Below are positions 40,806 to 53,048 of a stretch of 64,000 nt of DNA, in pieces. Position numbers and translations under genes: made by a program. Location: positions 1 to 64,000 of the forward strand of contig CAYUNE010000031.1 of NCBI GenBank assembly GCA_964446115.1, written 5' to 3'. The DNA comes from CAYUNE01 sp964446115 (GTDB lineage: Bacteria; Desulfobacterota; Desulfobulbia; Desulfobulbales; Desulfobulbaceae). Positions within the stretch are counted from its first letter, which is position 1; the number at the start of each line of letters is the position of its first letter. The notes below the pieces were generated by a model. It made no database searches, had not been told where the DNA came from, and saw nothing but the letters and a program-made list of their open reading frames with translations.

Positions 40806-42663
40806 CGGGGAAGTGCGGGTCCCGGGAAAAGAGACGATGGGAGCGCAGCAGAGAGGCATAGATGCCGTTGCCGGCGACCAGTTGCCGGTGGGTGCCCTGC
40901 TCCCTGATCCGGCCCCTGTCCAGAACCACGATTCGATGGGCCCGCCGCACCGTGGAGAGCCGGTGGGCAATGACGATGGAGGTGCGACCGCGCAGGCTCC
41001 GCCCGATCACCTGCTCCAGGAGCAGTTCGGTCTCGGTATCCACACTGGACGTGGCCTCATCGAGAATGAGTACCTGCGGATCGCGGATCAGAATCCGGGC
41101 AAAGGCGATGAGTTGCTTTTGTCCCACCGAAAGCCGACCGGCACCCTCGCCGATCTTGGTTTCCAGCCCCTTCTCCATGCGCTCCACCAGTGCGCCGAGG
41201 TGAACCTGCCGCAAAACCTCCATGACCCGTTGCCGCTCCACCTTCATATCCATGACCACGTTTTCATAGATCGATCCGGAGATGAGGACGAGATCCTGCG
41301 TCACCAGGCCGATGGCACGGCGCAGCCGGGCCAGGGGTATCTCCCGCAGGTCGACGCCGTCCAGGAGCACCCTGCCCTGCTGCGGATCGTACAACCGTTC
41401 AACTAGATTGATGAGGGTGGTTTTTCCGGCACCGGACGGGCCCACCACGGCCACGGTCTCCCCGGCGCCGATCGTCAGCGTGAGATCGCGGAGCACCGGA
41501 TGCCGCGGATCATACCCAAAGGTGATATTCTCAAACATTACCGGCAGGCCCGCCTTTGTCCCCCCCTTTTCCGCGGGGTGCGGCCGCACACTGGAAACAG
41601 GGGCACGACCAGGGGCCGCCGTTGCGGGAGGCGGGAGCACGGCCGGCCCGGTATCAAGCAGCTGAAAAATACGTTCTGCCGAAGCCATGGCCGACTGGAC
41701 GATGGAGTACTTCTGGGAAAGCTCCCGCATGGGCTGAAAAAAGAGCCGCATATAGGCAAGAAAGGCGATGAGTTCCCCGATGGTCAGCCGACCGGCCATT
41801 ATGCGCTGGCCGCCATACCAGATGATGAGTGCAATCGCTGCGGAGGAAAGCAATTCGGCCAGAGGCATGAAGGCGGCAAAAATCCTGATCTGCCTGAGGG
41901 TCCCGGCCAGATATTCGGCGTTGAGCCGACCCAGCCGGTGGAACCAGTGGCGCTGACGTCCATAAAGCTGAATCACGGTGATACCGGAAACCATCTCCTG
42001 CAAAGCGCTGTTGAGCGAGGCCAGCTGCGCCCTGATGGCCCGATAGGCGTCACGGGCCAGGCGGGAAAAGAGCAGGGTGACACCAACCATGACCGGTAGA
42101 AACAGGGACATCACCAGGGCCAGACGGGGATTCATGACAAAGAGGATCGTCACGATACCCATGAGTTTGAGCAGATCGTTGAACAGGGTGACCATCACCG
42201 AGGTGAACATTTCATGCATATTCTGGATATCATTGGTCAACCTGGTTACCAAGCGTCCGGCCGGACGGCGGTGGAAAAAGCCCAGATCCAACCGCAGCAG
42301 GTGGGCGAAAAGCCGGTGCCGTATATCATGCATCACCGACTGCCCGGTCCACTCCAGCAGCAGAACCTGGGCGAAATTGGCCACAAAGCAGACGAGCAGA
42401 CAGACACCGAAAACAAGCGCGGTGCGGCCAAGGCCGTCCAGGCGCAGCTGCAGCGACAACTGATCGGCAACCACATAGCGATCGATGCCGTGGCGGATCA
42501 GGGCCGGCAGGGCCAGGGTGGACCCGGTCACCAGGATAGAGAGCAGTACGGCACCCCCCACCCCCACCCGGTGAGCGGCGGTAAAGCCGAGAATGCGTCT
42601 CCAGAGCCGCAAATCGCTCACTCTGCCGATCTGATCATCTTCAAAATATCCGAAGTTCCGCAT
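40780..42663 (-). CDS. ABC exporter half-transporter B, MdlB/YheH-like (627 aa)
   Basis: A fused TMD-NBD half-transporter; with the neighbour it should form a heterodimeric exporter of drugs, lipids or peptides. Six membrane helices (about 25-330) are followed by an NBD with Walker A VVGPSGAGKTTLIN, Q-loop LVTQDLVLISGS, signature GEGAGRLSVGQKQL (LSVGQ instead of LSGGQ), Walker B VLILDEATSSVD (canonical Glu) and H-loop AHRLST. Between TMD and NBD is a linker with proline/alanine repeats (LPPPATAAPGRAPVSSV). The last eight residues come from repeat R5. Confidence 0.92.
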   Translation of the reverse strand: MRNFGYFEDDQIGRVSDLRLWRRILGFTAAHRVGVGGAVLLSILVTGSTLALPALIRHGIDRYVVADQLSLQLRLDGLGRTALVFGVCLLVCFVANFAQVLLLEWTGQSVMHDIRHRLFAHLLRLDLGFFHRRPAGRLVTRLTNDIQNMHEMFTSVMVTLFNDLLKLMGIVTILFVMNPRLALVMSLFLPVMVGVTLLFSRLARDAYRAIRAQLASLNSALQEMVSGITVIQLYGRQRHWFHRLGRLNAEYLAGTLRQIRIFAAFMPLAELLSSAAIALIIWYGGQRIMAGRLTIGELIAFLAYMRLFFQPMRELSQKYSIVQSAMASAERIFQLLDTGPAVLPPPATAAPGRAPVSSVRPHPAEKGGTKAGLPVMFENITFGYDPRHPVLRDLTLTIGAGETVAVVGPSGAGKTTLINLVERLYDPQQGRVLLDGVDLREIPLARLRRAIGLVTQDLVLISGSIYENVVMDMKVERQRVMEVLRQVHLGALVERMEKGLETKIGEGAGRLSVGQKQLIAFARILIRDPQVLILDEATSSVDTETELLLEQVIGRSLRGRTSIVIAHRLSTVRRAHRIVVLDRGRIREQGTHRQLVAGNGIYASLLRSHRLFSRDPHFPVGNRSQGV

Positions 42664-42700
42664 GGTCGTTTATTTCCCCCTTTTCCCCTCAGCCACCGTT

Positions 42701-42859
42701 GTAACCGATCACAGGCTATGCAACCCCGCAGAATATCGTACTTGCAAACCGTAACTGGTCACGGGTGCCGCAGATCTGCACGCTCTTTCCCGGTCGCGAT
42801 AGCCCCGTTATGCGACCGGAAGAGAACGGGTGAAGATGCCATACCTGTGATCAATTACC
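42701..42859 (+). repeat. Dispersed palindromic repeat, copy R6
   Basis: Full-length: outer GTAACCGATCACAGG ... GTACTTGCAAACC, left arm 42751-42797, loop GATAGCCCCGTTAT, right arm to GTGATCAATTACC. The loop is the reverse complement of the R4 loop, so the hairpin tip has been inverted relative to the flanks. It lies between the two ABC genes and its right end supplies the GN-stop of the upstream one. Confidence 0.85.
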
Positions 42860-44638
42860 CACCGTTTCCATGTCGGCGTCTCCGGTTTGCCCCTGGTTTT
42901 CGACGATGTTTCGGTAATAGCTGTTTTCCCTGAACAACTGCTGATGACTCCCCTGGCCCACGATTTTCCCGTCATCCAGGACGACGATGCAATGGGCATC
43001 GTGCAGCATGGATAACCGATGGGAGACCAGGAGCACGGTTTTGTCGCGCAGATGCCCGGCAAGGGCGGTGATGATCTGTTTTTCGGTGGCCATGTCCACG
43101 GCGGACAGGGCATCGTCGATGAGCAGAACCGGCCGATCCGCGAGCAGGGCCCGGGCCAGGGCAAGACGCTGACGCTGGCCGCCGGAGAGGTTGACCCCCC
43201 GTTCACCAATAATCGCTTCGTAGCCATCCGTAAAGCCCATGATTTCATCATGGATGGCGGCAATGCGGGCAGCCTTCTCCATCTCCCGGAAACCGGCGCC
43301 GGGGTTTCCCAAACGGATATTGGCGGCAATGGTATCGGAAAACAGAAAGCTCTCCTGCTCCACGTAGGCGATCTTCTCCCTGACCCTCTCCGGGGCAATG
43401 GTATTGACATCGATACCGTTGATAAACAGCATGGCGTCGGGAATGGGATAGAGGCGGGCCAGCAAGTGACACAGGGTCGATTTACCGGAACCCGGCGGAC
43501 CCACCACGCCGACAACGCCGGGACCGATTTCCAGATCAATGTCACGCAGCACCTCGCCCTGATCGCCATCATAGGCAAAGGATAGTCCGCGGCAGGAAAA
43601 GGTAATCTCCCGGGATACTCCAATGCTCTCCCCGGCCCGGGACCGGGGTTGCCGCAGACTCGGACTTGCCTGCAGCAGAGCCACGATGCGCCCAAGCGAA
43701 GTCATGCCGCGCTGGGCCAGATTGGTAACCCAGCCCACTGCCATCATCGGCCAGACCAGCATGGTGAGATAGGTCATAAAGGCGGCGAAATCCCCCAGGG
43801 TAATCCGTGCTTCAATGGCCAGGCGGCCGCCGTAGTAAAGAACCAGCAGCATACCGAGATTTCCCACCAGGGCCGCAACGGGAAAGAGCATTCCCTGGAT
43901 GGCGGCCACCCGCAGATTACCGCGAATATATTCCCGTCCCAGCCGGTCGAACCGGCGTTGTTGTACTTTCTCCATGGTGTAAACCTTGAGAAGCCGGATA
44001 CCGGTGATGGAGGCCCTGGCAAACTCGGTGAGTAAGGAAAACTGTTCCTGCACCCGGTTGAAACGCCGGTGCAACCGCCCGGCCAGCCGACGGGTGGACA
44101 GTGCCAGCAGCGGCATGGGCAAGACGGCGAGCATGGTGAGGGAGGGACTGATATAGAGCATGAAACCCAGGCCGGCCACGGCAATGACCATGGCGTCCAC
44201 CGCAGCAACCATTCCCATGCCGCAGGCCATTTGCACGGCACCGAGGTCGTTGGCGGCGTGGGCCATGATATCACCGGTGGTGTGGTGATCGAAAAATGCC
44301 CGGTCCAGGGTGAGGAGGTGGGAAAAAAGCCGGTCGCGGATATCCCGTTCCAGTATGCGGGAAAAACCGATGATGAGAAAACGCCAGAAAAAACGCAGGA
44401 TCGTCATGAGCAGGGCCGCGGCCAAGATCATTGTTCCAATCCGCAGCAGACCTGTTTGGGTGACGGTGCCCGCGGCCAGTCCATCAACCCCTCGCTTGAT
44501 CAGCCGCGGGATAATGAGCTGGAAAAAATCGACCCCGAGCAAGGCGCCGAAACCCAGGAGCAGACGCGGCAGATGGCGCCGGTATACCGGAAGAAGAACG
44601 GCCGCCGGGGTGAGAGGTGAGCCGGGATTGGAATCCAT
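42851..44638 (-). CDS. ABC exporter half-transporter A, MdlA/YheI-like (595 aa)
   Basis: The partner half of the exporter, transcribed first. Six membrane helices precede an NBD with Walker A VVGPPGSGKSTLCH, signature GVNLSGGQRQRLAL (canonical) and Walker B VLLIDDALSAVD, in which the catalytic Glu is replaced by Asp. In heterodimeric exporters such as BmrCD and TM287/288, one ATP site is degenerate in just this way, paired with a non-canonical signature on the partner. The stop (GN-stop) is inside repeat R6. It starts 20 nt after the J-domain gene. Confidence 0.92.
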   Translation of the reverse strand: MDSNPGSPLTPAAVLLPVYRRHLPRLLLGFGALLGVDFFQLIIPRLIKRGVDGLAAGTVTQTGLLRIGTMILAAALLMTILRFFWRFLIIGFSRILERDIRDRLFSHLLTLDRAFFDHHTTGDIMAHAANDLGAVQMACGMGMVAAVDAMVIAVAGLGFMLYISPSLTMLAVLPMPLLALSTRRLAGRLHRRFNRVQEQFSLLTEFARASITGIRLLKVYTMEKVQQRRFDRLGREYIRGNLRVAAIQGMLFPVAALVGNLGMLLVLYYGGRLAIEARITLGDFAAFMTYLTMLVWPMMAVGWVTNLAQRGMTSLGRIVALLQASPSLRQPRSRAGESIGVSREITFSCRGLSFAYDGDQGEVLRDIDLEIGPGVVGVVGPPGSGKSTLCHLLARLYPIPDAMLFINGIDVNTIAPERVREKIAYVEQESFLFSDTIAANIRLGNPGAGFREMEKAARIAAIHDEIMGFTDGYEAIIGERGVNLSGGQRQRLALARALLADRPVLLIDDALSAVDMATEKQIITALAGHLRDKTVLLVSHRLSMLHDAHCIVVLDDGKIVGQGSHQQLFRENSYYRNIVENQGQTGDADMETVGN

Positions 44639-44658
44639 GGATCGACCGGGGAACCGGG

Positions 44659-45657
44659 CTAGCTCCTGCCCCGCAGCAAGGCGTGATAGGCGGCGGTTAA
44701 ACGGATGAACTGCTCATTGTCGCCGCCCTTGTCCGGATGAAGCTCATGGGCGCGGCGCCGATAGAGCCTGGTGAGTTCCCGGCGGTTCATGGCCGCAAGT
44801 CTGCCGGCGGAAACCCCGAAAATGGTGCCGGCCTCATCAGGAGAAACCGGACGGCCGGAGGACGCCGGACGACGGCCTCTGCGTGAAAAATCACCGAGAA
44901 ACGGGCCGCGGCCGGGAGGAGGAAAAGAGTAATCGAAATACATCACCAGGTAGCGGACCAGATACCCCGGTAACCGGTCGCGACGTTCCATGCCGCTCCA
45001 AAATTCCGCATCTGCGTTGAGACGGCAGAGTTCGGTCAGGAAGGCCTCATCTATCTCATGGCGTGGCTGGGCCAGGGGGGAAATCCCGCCACTTGCCCGG
45101 GAAAAATGTTGCCGCAGGTCGAATATGGTAAAGAGGTAGCGGTGGTACTCCCTGGGCTTGACAATTGCCTCTTGCGCAAGAAAGTACTGCTCGATCTCGT
45201 CACGGGATTTATCCAGCAGCACCCGGAACAGGGGAGAGACAAACCCCTGCAGCCGGCCGGGATCGGTGCGGCCGCAACGCAGAAAATGCAGACGGCGGCG
45301 GTCGAAGGGATGGGTTTCCCGCCCAATGCGTTCCCGCTCCCTGCTGCTCACCGGCCGACGCCGGCGGGTATCCTGACGCGCCATGAACGGGGCTATCCTG
45401 GTGCGGATGTAAGGGTCCACAAAGGGGAAAAAGAGCTCTTCAAGGATATCCTGGTCCACCCGGACGTTGAGCCCGCTCAACCGCTCTTCGATGATCTCGT
45501 CGATATAAAACGAGGTGCCGCCGGGATAGATGATGTAGCGGCGGGGATCCTCGCCCAGGTCCAGCAGAACGCGGCTGCGGAGCTCACCGCCCCGGCGATA
45601 GGATTCACAGAGGGAATAGGAGATATGGTTGTCGACAAATCGGCGGGCCAGATACAT
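44659..45657 (-). CDS. Protein with C-terminal J domain (332 aa)
   Basis: The last ~70 residues form a J domain that would stimulate an Hsp70 ATPase: RRELTRLYRRRAHELHPDKGGDNEQF, with the HPD motif in HPDKGG. The upstream 250 residues begin MYLARRFVDNHISYSLCESYRRGG and contain Arg-rich stretches but no domain I can name; the first part (YIIYPGGTSFYIDEIIEE) recalls DnaJ-like proteins of Desulfobacterota. There is no zinc finger or DnaJ C-terminal domain. It lies between priA and the ABC exporter genes. Confidence 0.75.
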   Translation of the reverse strand: MYLARRFVDNHISYSLCESYRRGGELRSRVLLDLGEDPRRYIIYPGGTSFYIDEIIEERLSGLNVRVDQDILEELFFPFVDPYIRTRIAPFMARQDTRRRRPVSSRERERIGRETHPFDRRRLHFLRCGRTDPGRLQGFVSPLFRVLLDKSRDEIEQYFLAQEAIVKPREYHRYLFTIFDLRQHFSRASGGISPLAQPRHEIDEAFLTELCRLNADAEFWSGMERRDRLPGYLVRYLVMYFDYSFPPPGRGPFLGDFSRRGRRPASSGRPVSPDEAGTIFGVSAGRLAAMNRRELTRLYRRRAHELHPDKGGDNEQFIRLTAAYHALLRGRS

Positions 45658-45761
45658 GGGGCAACTCTACCCGGAAGAGAATCAATGGGCAACCGCCTTT
45701 TCATCTCATCCGGGTGCGGCCGCGGCAGCTCGCCTTTTTCGGCCGGGCCGGGAAACCACCC

Positions 45762-48248
<2,487 letters not shown>

Positions 48249-48270
48249 GGTTCACGTAAAATGGCTTCCC

Positions 48271-49146
48271 CTACAGTTTCCGGGCCACGCTGTGCAGGTG
48301 CCGCCGGAAGGCGTCGCCCAGTTCCGGATGACAGAGACCGAAATCGATAATTGCCTTGAGATAGCCCAATTTGTCTCCGGCATCATAGCGGGTTCCCTCA
48401 AACTCGTAGGCGTACATGCCGCGCTTGTTGCGCAGGGCATGGAGGGCGTCGGTGAGCTGGATTTCCCCGCCGTGACCGGGCTCGGTCTGCTCCAGATAGT
48501 CGAAGACCTCGGGCATGAGAATATAACGACCGATAATGGCAAGGTCGGAATCCATGGTGCCGGGTTCGGGTTTCTCCACCAGGGTGGATACCCGGATAGT
48601 CCGGTTCCTGCCGTTGGGTTCGCCGTCCACTATACCATACTGATAGGTTTGATCAAGGGGCACCCGCTGGACGGCGACAATGGATTCCTGCACATCCTCG
48701 AACAGGGAAATCATCTGCTTGCTGCAGGGGGTTTCGCTGAGTACCAGGTCATCGCCCAGGAGCACCAGGAAAGGTTCGTCTCCCACCACCTTGCGGGCCA
48801 TGAGAATCGCATGCCCCAGACCCAGGGGCTTTTTCTGGCGGACGGAGACTATGTCGATGAGGTTGGAGATGACATTGAGTTCCTCCTGCATTCTGGTCTT
48901 GTTTTTTTTTCTCAATACGGTATCCAGCTCATAATCATAGTCAAAATGGTTTTCGATGGCGGACTTGCCTTCACTGGTAATAAAGATCACCTGTTCGATG
49001 CCCGAGGCCACCACCTCCTCGACGATATACTGGATGGTGGGCCGGTCGACGATGGTCAGCATCTCCTTGGGAATCGCCTTGGTTGCCGGCAGGAAACGGG
49101 TACCAAGCCCGGCTACGGGAATAACCGCCTTGCGGATTTTCTGCAT
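48271..49146 (-). CDS. galU: UTP-glucose-1-phosphate uridylyltransferase (291 aa)
   Basis: Makes UDP-glucose from UTP and glucose-1-phosphate for surface glycans. The nucleotide-binding N-terminus is AVIPVAGLGTRFLPATKAIPKEML, followed by the substrate motifs LGLGHAILMARKVVGDEPF and VEKPEPGTMDSDLAIIGRY. Length is normal. It precedes priA by 22 nt, so a single unit is likely. It fits functionally with the WecA-like and GT2 genes elsewhere in the window. Confidence 0.94.
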   Translation of the reverse strand: MQKIRKAVIPVAGLGTRFLPATKAIPKEMLTIVDRPTIQYIVEEVVASGIEQVIFITSEGKSAIENHFDYDYELDTVLRKKNKTRMQEELNVISNLIDIVSVRQKKPLGLGHAILMARKVVGDEPFLVLLGDDLVLSETPCSKQMISLFEDVQESIVAVQRVPLDQTYQYGIVDGEPNGRNRTIRVSTLVEKPEPGTMDSDLAIIGRYILMPEVFDYLEQTEPGHGGEIQLTDALHALRNKRGMYAYEFEGTRYDAGDKLGYLKAIIDFGLCHPELGDAFRRHLHSVARKL

Positions 49147-49169
49147 TACGCGTACCTCTTGTGTTAATA

Positions 49170-49240
49170 GAGATGGACTCTCTCCGGCCCGATAGCCGTG
49201 CGGCCGGGGAGAGGTATTCGCCCTTCACAGTTGATTGTAC
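49170..49240. repeat. Dispersed palindromic repeat, copy R7 (hairpin only)
   Basis: CTCTCTCCGGCC (49178-49189) pairs with GGCCGGGGAGAG (49202-49213) around CGATAGCCGTGC; the right arm continues to CACAGTTGATTGTAC. The outer segment is absent. It lies in the 129-bp gap between divergent galU and hrpA. Confidence 0.65.
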
Positions 49241-49275
49241 ATGAGAAAAATTTGATTATCCAGGAAAGAGAGCAA

Positions 49276-52200
49276 ATGAAACTGAACTATCCGGCGTCGC
49301 TGCCCATCAGCAGCCGGAGGGAAGAAATCATCAACGCCGTCCGCCGCCACCAGGTAACCATCGTTGCCGGTGACACCGGCTCAGGCAAGACAACTCAGCT
49401 GCCGAAAATGTGTCTGGAGGCCGGCCGGGGACGGCAGCGACGCATCGGCTGCACCCAGCCACGCCGTCTTGCCGCGATCACCGTTGCCGAACGACTGGCC
49501 TCCGAAATCAAGGAGCGCTGGCTGGTGGGCTACCGGATACGCTTTGCGGATCACACCTCGGATAAAACCAGGATCCAGTTCATGACCGACGGCATTTTGC
49601 TGGCGGAAACCGCCTCCTCGCCCCGGCTGGACGCCTATGACACCATCATTCTCGACGAAGCCCATGAACGCAGCCTCAACATCGATTTTCTGATCGGCTA
49701 CCTCACCCGACTGCTGCGGCAACGCCGCGACCTGAAACTGATCATTTCCTCGGCAACCATTGATACGGAAAAATTCGCTACCCATTTCGACAAGGCCCCG
49801 GTAATCGAGGTAACAGGCCGCACCCATCCCATTACCATCCGATACCGGCCGGCCGGCGACGATGACGACGAGGGCGACGGCTACGTGGAACGAGCCGTGA
49901 CCGAGGTAAAAAAACTGCTGGCCGCTCCCGGCGGTGACATCCTGGTTTTCATGCCCACGGAAAGAGACATCCGCGAAACCCTAGACCTGCTCCGGGAAGA
50001 AGAGGATACCGTTCTGACCCTGCCGCTGTTTGGCCGGCTGCAGACCGGAGACCAACGCCGGGTCTTCCTTCCCGGAAAGAAACGCAAGGTGATCGTGGCC
50101 ACCAATGTGGCGGAGACATCGGTCACCATTCCAGGTATTCGCTACGTGGTGGACACGGGCCTGGCACGCATCTCCCGCTATAACGCCAGGGCCAAAACCA
50201 CCAGCCTGCGGGTGTCGCGCATTTCCCGGGCAAGCTGCGATCAACGCGCCGGCCGGTGCGGCCGCACCGGACCAGGTGTCTGCATCCGGTTGTTCGGTGA
50301 AGAGGATTACCTAAGACGCGCCGAATACACCCAGCCGGAGATCAAAAGGGCCAATCTGGCCGAGGTCATCCTGCGGATGATTCACCTGCGACTGGGGGAT
50401 CCGCGAAAATTTCCCTTCATGGATCCACCCGCGTCACGGGCAATCAGCGACGCCTATGGCCTGCTCAGGGAACTGAAAGCTCTGACCCCGCAAAACAGCC
50501 TGACAAAATATGGAAAAATCATGGCCCGATTGCCGCTTGACCCCTGCCTGTCGCGCATCCTCATCGAGGCCCGTCACCTGGGGGCGCTGCGGGAGTGCAA
50601 GGTCATCGTCGCGGCCCTGGCCTGCCGGGATCCGCGCATCCGGCCGGCGGAACGGGAAGAAAAGGCGGACAGGGCCCATGCCCGCTTTGCCGCATCAGGA
50701 TCCGATTTTCTCAGCCTGCTGGCAATCTGGCAAGCCGGCCCCATGGGCGCCGGCAATAACCGCTCCGGCGGAGCTCTGCGCCGCTTCTGCCGGAGTCACT
50801 TCCTCTCCTGGCAGCGCATGCGGGAATGGATCGATATCCATGACCAACTCCACCTTGCCCTGAAGCGGGAAAAATCCTTCACCGACAACCGACGACCCGC
50901 CCCGGCCGATGCCGTCCACCGGGCCGTGACCAGCGGCTTTCTGCGCAACATCGGCCTGCGGAAGAAAAAGAACATCTACCGCATCAGCGGCGATCGGGAG
51001 GTAATGATCTTTCCGGGCTCCGCCCTTTTCAACCAGGGAAGCGACTGGATCGTCGCCGCCTCGTTTGTGGAAACCTCGCGACTCTTTGCCCGGCTGTGTG
51101 CCGCTGTCGATCCGGAGTGGCTGGAAGGCCTCGGCGGTCCCCTTTGTCGTCGCAGCTGGTCCGATCCCCGCTGGGACAAAAAGAGCGGCAGGGTCATGGC
51201 CATGGAACGGGTGACGCTCTATGGGTTGCCCATTGTCAGCGGCAGAAGGGTCGATTACGCCCGGACCACCAAGGCAAACCGCAAAGAAGCCCGCTCGATT
51301 TTTATCCACACCGCTCTTATCAACGGCGGCCTCGGCGGACGATACCGTTTTCTGAAGACGAACCGGCAACGTCTCAAGGAGATGACAGATCTGGAGGAGA
51401 GGATACGCCGCCGCGGCCTGGCACCCGACGACATGCATCTGGCCGCCCTCTACGACCAGCGGCTGGGAAGCGATGTCGTTGACCGCGCCTCCCTGCAGGC
51501 CGATATTGAAAAACACGGCGGTGACGACTACTTGCTCATGAGCCTTGAGGACATCCGCCGCCGGCATCATGATCAGCGGCACCTGTTCGATTATCCGGAA
51601 TACCTGCAAGTGCCGGAAAAAAAATATACCTTCAGGCTCGAATACCTCTTTCAACCGGGACATGAAGCCGACGGCGTAACGGTCGTCATTCCCGTCCATC
51701 TGGTTGCCGGCCTTGACCACCGGATCTTCGAATGGCTGGTCCCCGGTCTTTTGCCGGAAAAGATTACCCTGCTGCTCAGGAGCCTGCCGAAAAAGCTGCG
51801 ACGGTCGCTGGTTCCCATCCCGCAGAGCGTGGACACCCTGCTCGACAGCCTGGACACCGGTCGGGGTTCCCTTTACCAGGCCCTTGAAAAGGCAATATTC
51901 AAACTGTACCACGTTGCCATTAAACGAGGGGACTGGAAGGTGGATGCCCTCCCCCCCCACCTGAAATTCCGCTTCCGGGTGGTTGACGCTGCCGGCAAGA
52001 CGGTGGGATGCTTCAGATCGTTCCGGGACATGACCGGCTCCATGTCCCGGCAGTCGTCCGGCAGCGGGAAGGACGGGGCCGGCAGACCCTCCGGGCCGGG
52101 CCGGTGGGAAAAAGAGGATATTTCCGTCGCCGATCTGGACCGAATCCGGAAAAGCATCAGCCTGGCCGACCCGTCAGGAGGAGCACCCCGGATCTTTACC

Positions 52201-53040
52201 CCCATCCTGGTGGCCGCAACCCATCCCGGACAGGTGGATCTACGCTATGTTGAAAACATTGAGGAGTATCGTGACCACGCCCGCCGGGGCCTCCGCCGCC
52301 TCTATCTCCGGCAATTTCCACGGCAGAAAAAAATGCTCCTGCGGGAGTGTGCAAGGGAGATCAGGCTGCATTCCGCCTCCTGGCTCCTGCTTGGATCTCT
52401 GAAAGAGAGCAACCGGACAGCCTCGCTGCTGGCAAACTATATCCTGGACGATATCTTTGCCCTGACCTCGCCGGAGCCGGCCGTGGTTGATCGGCGGACA
52501 TTTGAACGGCGGGTGGAAAAAATCCGAGAGCAGGGCCTGCTCAGCTTAAGCATTGCAAGGCTTGAGCGCATCAGCGGGATCCTCGCCGCCCGACGACGGG
52601 TGCTGGAGACCATGTCCCGTTTCCGCGACTCGGCAAAAAAACATCGCCATTTCCAGGCGGAACGTTTCCAATGCTACCGGCGGCACCTAGACGAAATCCT
52701 GCCCGCCGATTTCCTCACCAGCAGCAGTTATGAGCGATTGGCCCACACCGACCGTTACCTCCGGGGACTGGAGATCCGTATGGAACGGGCGGAGTATTCT
52801 CCTGCCAAGGATGAGGCCAAAATGCGTCGGCTCGTCGTCCACCGGGATCGCCTAAAAAATTTTTCCGAAACCGCCCGGACTCCTTCCTGCCGACGACACC
52901 TTGAAGAGTATCGACTCATGTTTGAGGAGTTTCGCCTCTCGATTTTCGCCCCGGAGCTGGGTACGGCGCAACCGGTTTCCGCCCGGAAACTCGAAGATAA
53001 ATGGCGCCGGCTTAAGGACGGCTGCCGGCGGATGGAGTAG
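49276..53040 (+). CDS. hrpA: ATP-dependent RNA helicase HrpA (1254 aa)
   Basis: A DEAH-box RNA helicase; in Escherichia coli HrpA processes mRNA and has recently been linked to rescue of stalled ribosomes. Motif I is AGDTGSGKTTQLP, motif II LDEAHERSLNIDFL, motif III SATIDTEKF, motif V TNVAETSVTIPG and motif VI DQRAGRCGRTG. Winged-helix, HA2 and OB-like parts (about 430-640) and a long C-terminal domain (DUF3418-like, about 650-1254) follow. ATG 49276 with AGGAAAGAG upstream gives the family N-terminus; the upstream extension is not coding. Length is normal. Confidence 0.94.
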   Translation: MKLNYPASLPISSRREEIINAVRRHQVTIVAGDTGSGKTTQLPKMCLEAGRGRQRRIGCTQPRRLAAITVAERLASEIKERWLVGYRIRFADHTSDKTRIQFMTDGILLAETASSPRLDAYDTIILDEAHERSLNIDFLIGYLTRLLRQRRDLKLIISSATIDTEKFATHFDKAPVIEVTGRTHPITIRYRPAGDDDDEGDGYVERAVTEVKKLLAAPGGDILVFMPTERDIRETLDLLREEEDTVLTLPLFGRLQTGDQRRVFLPGKKRKVIVATNVAETSVTIPGIRYVVDTGLARISRYNARAKTTSLRVSRISRASCDQRAGRCGRTGPGVCIRLFGEEDYLRRAEYTQPEIKRANLAEVILRMIHLRLGDPRKFPFMDPPASRAISDAYGLLRELKALTPQNSLTKYGKIMARLPLDPCLSRILIEARHLGALRECKVIVAALACRDPRIRPAEREEKADRAHARFAASGSDFLSLLAIWQAGPMGAGNNRSGGALRRFCRSHFLSWQRMREWIDIHDQLHLALKREKSFTDNRRPAPADAVHRAVTSGFLRNIGLRKKKNIYRISGDREVMIFPGSALFNQGSDWIVAASFVETSRLFARLCAAVDPEWLEGLGGPLCRRSWSDPRWDKKSGRVMAMERVTLYGLPIVSGRRVDYARTTKANRKEARSIFIHTALINGGLGGRYRFLKTNRQRLKEMTDLEERIRRRGLAPDDMHLAALYDQRLGSDVVDRASLQADIEKHGGDDYLLMSLEDIRRRHHDQRHLFDYPEYLQVPEKKYTFRLEYLFQPGHEADGVTVVIPVHLVAGLDHRIFEWLVPGLLPEKITLLLRSLPKKLRRSLVPIPQSVDTLLDSLDTGRGSLYQALEKAIFKLYHVAIKRGDWKVDALPPHLKFRFRVVDAAGKTVGCFRSFRDMTGSMSRQSSGSGKDGAGRPSGPGRWEKEDISVADLDRIRKSISLADPSGGAPRIFTPILVAATHPGQVDLRYVENIEEYRDHARRGLRRLYLRQFPRQKKMLLRECAREIRLHSASWLLLGSLKESNRTASLLANYILDDIFALTSPEPAVVDRRTFERRVEKIREQGLLSLSIARLERISGILAARRRVLETMSRFRDSAKKHRHFQAERFQCYRRHLDEILPADFLTSSSYERLAHTDRYLRGLEIRMERAEYSPAKDEAKMRRLVVHRDRLKNFSETARTPSCRRHLEEYRLMFEEFRLSIFAPELGTAQPVSARKLEDKWRRLKDGCRRME

Positions 53041-53048
53041 CCGCAGGC

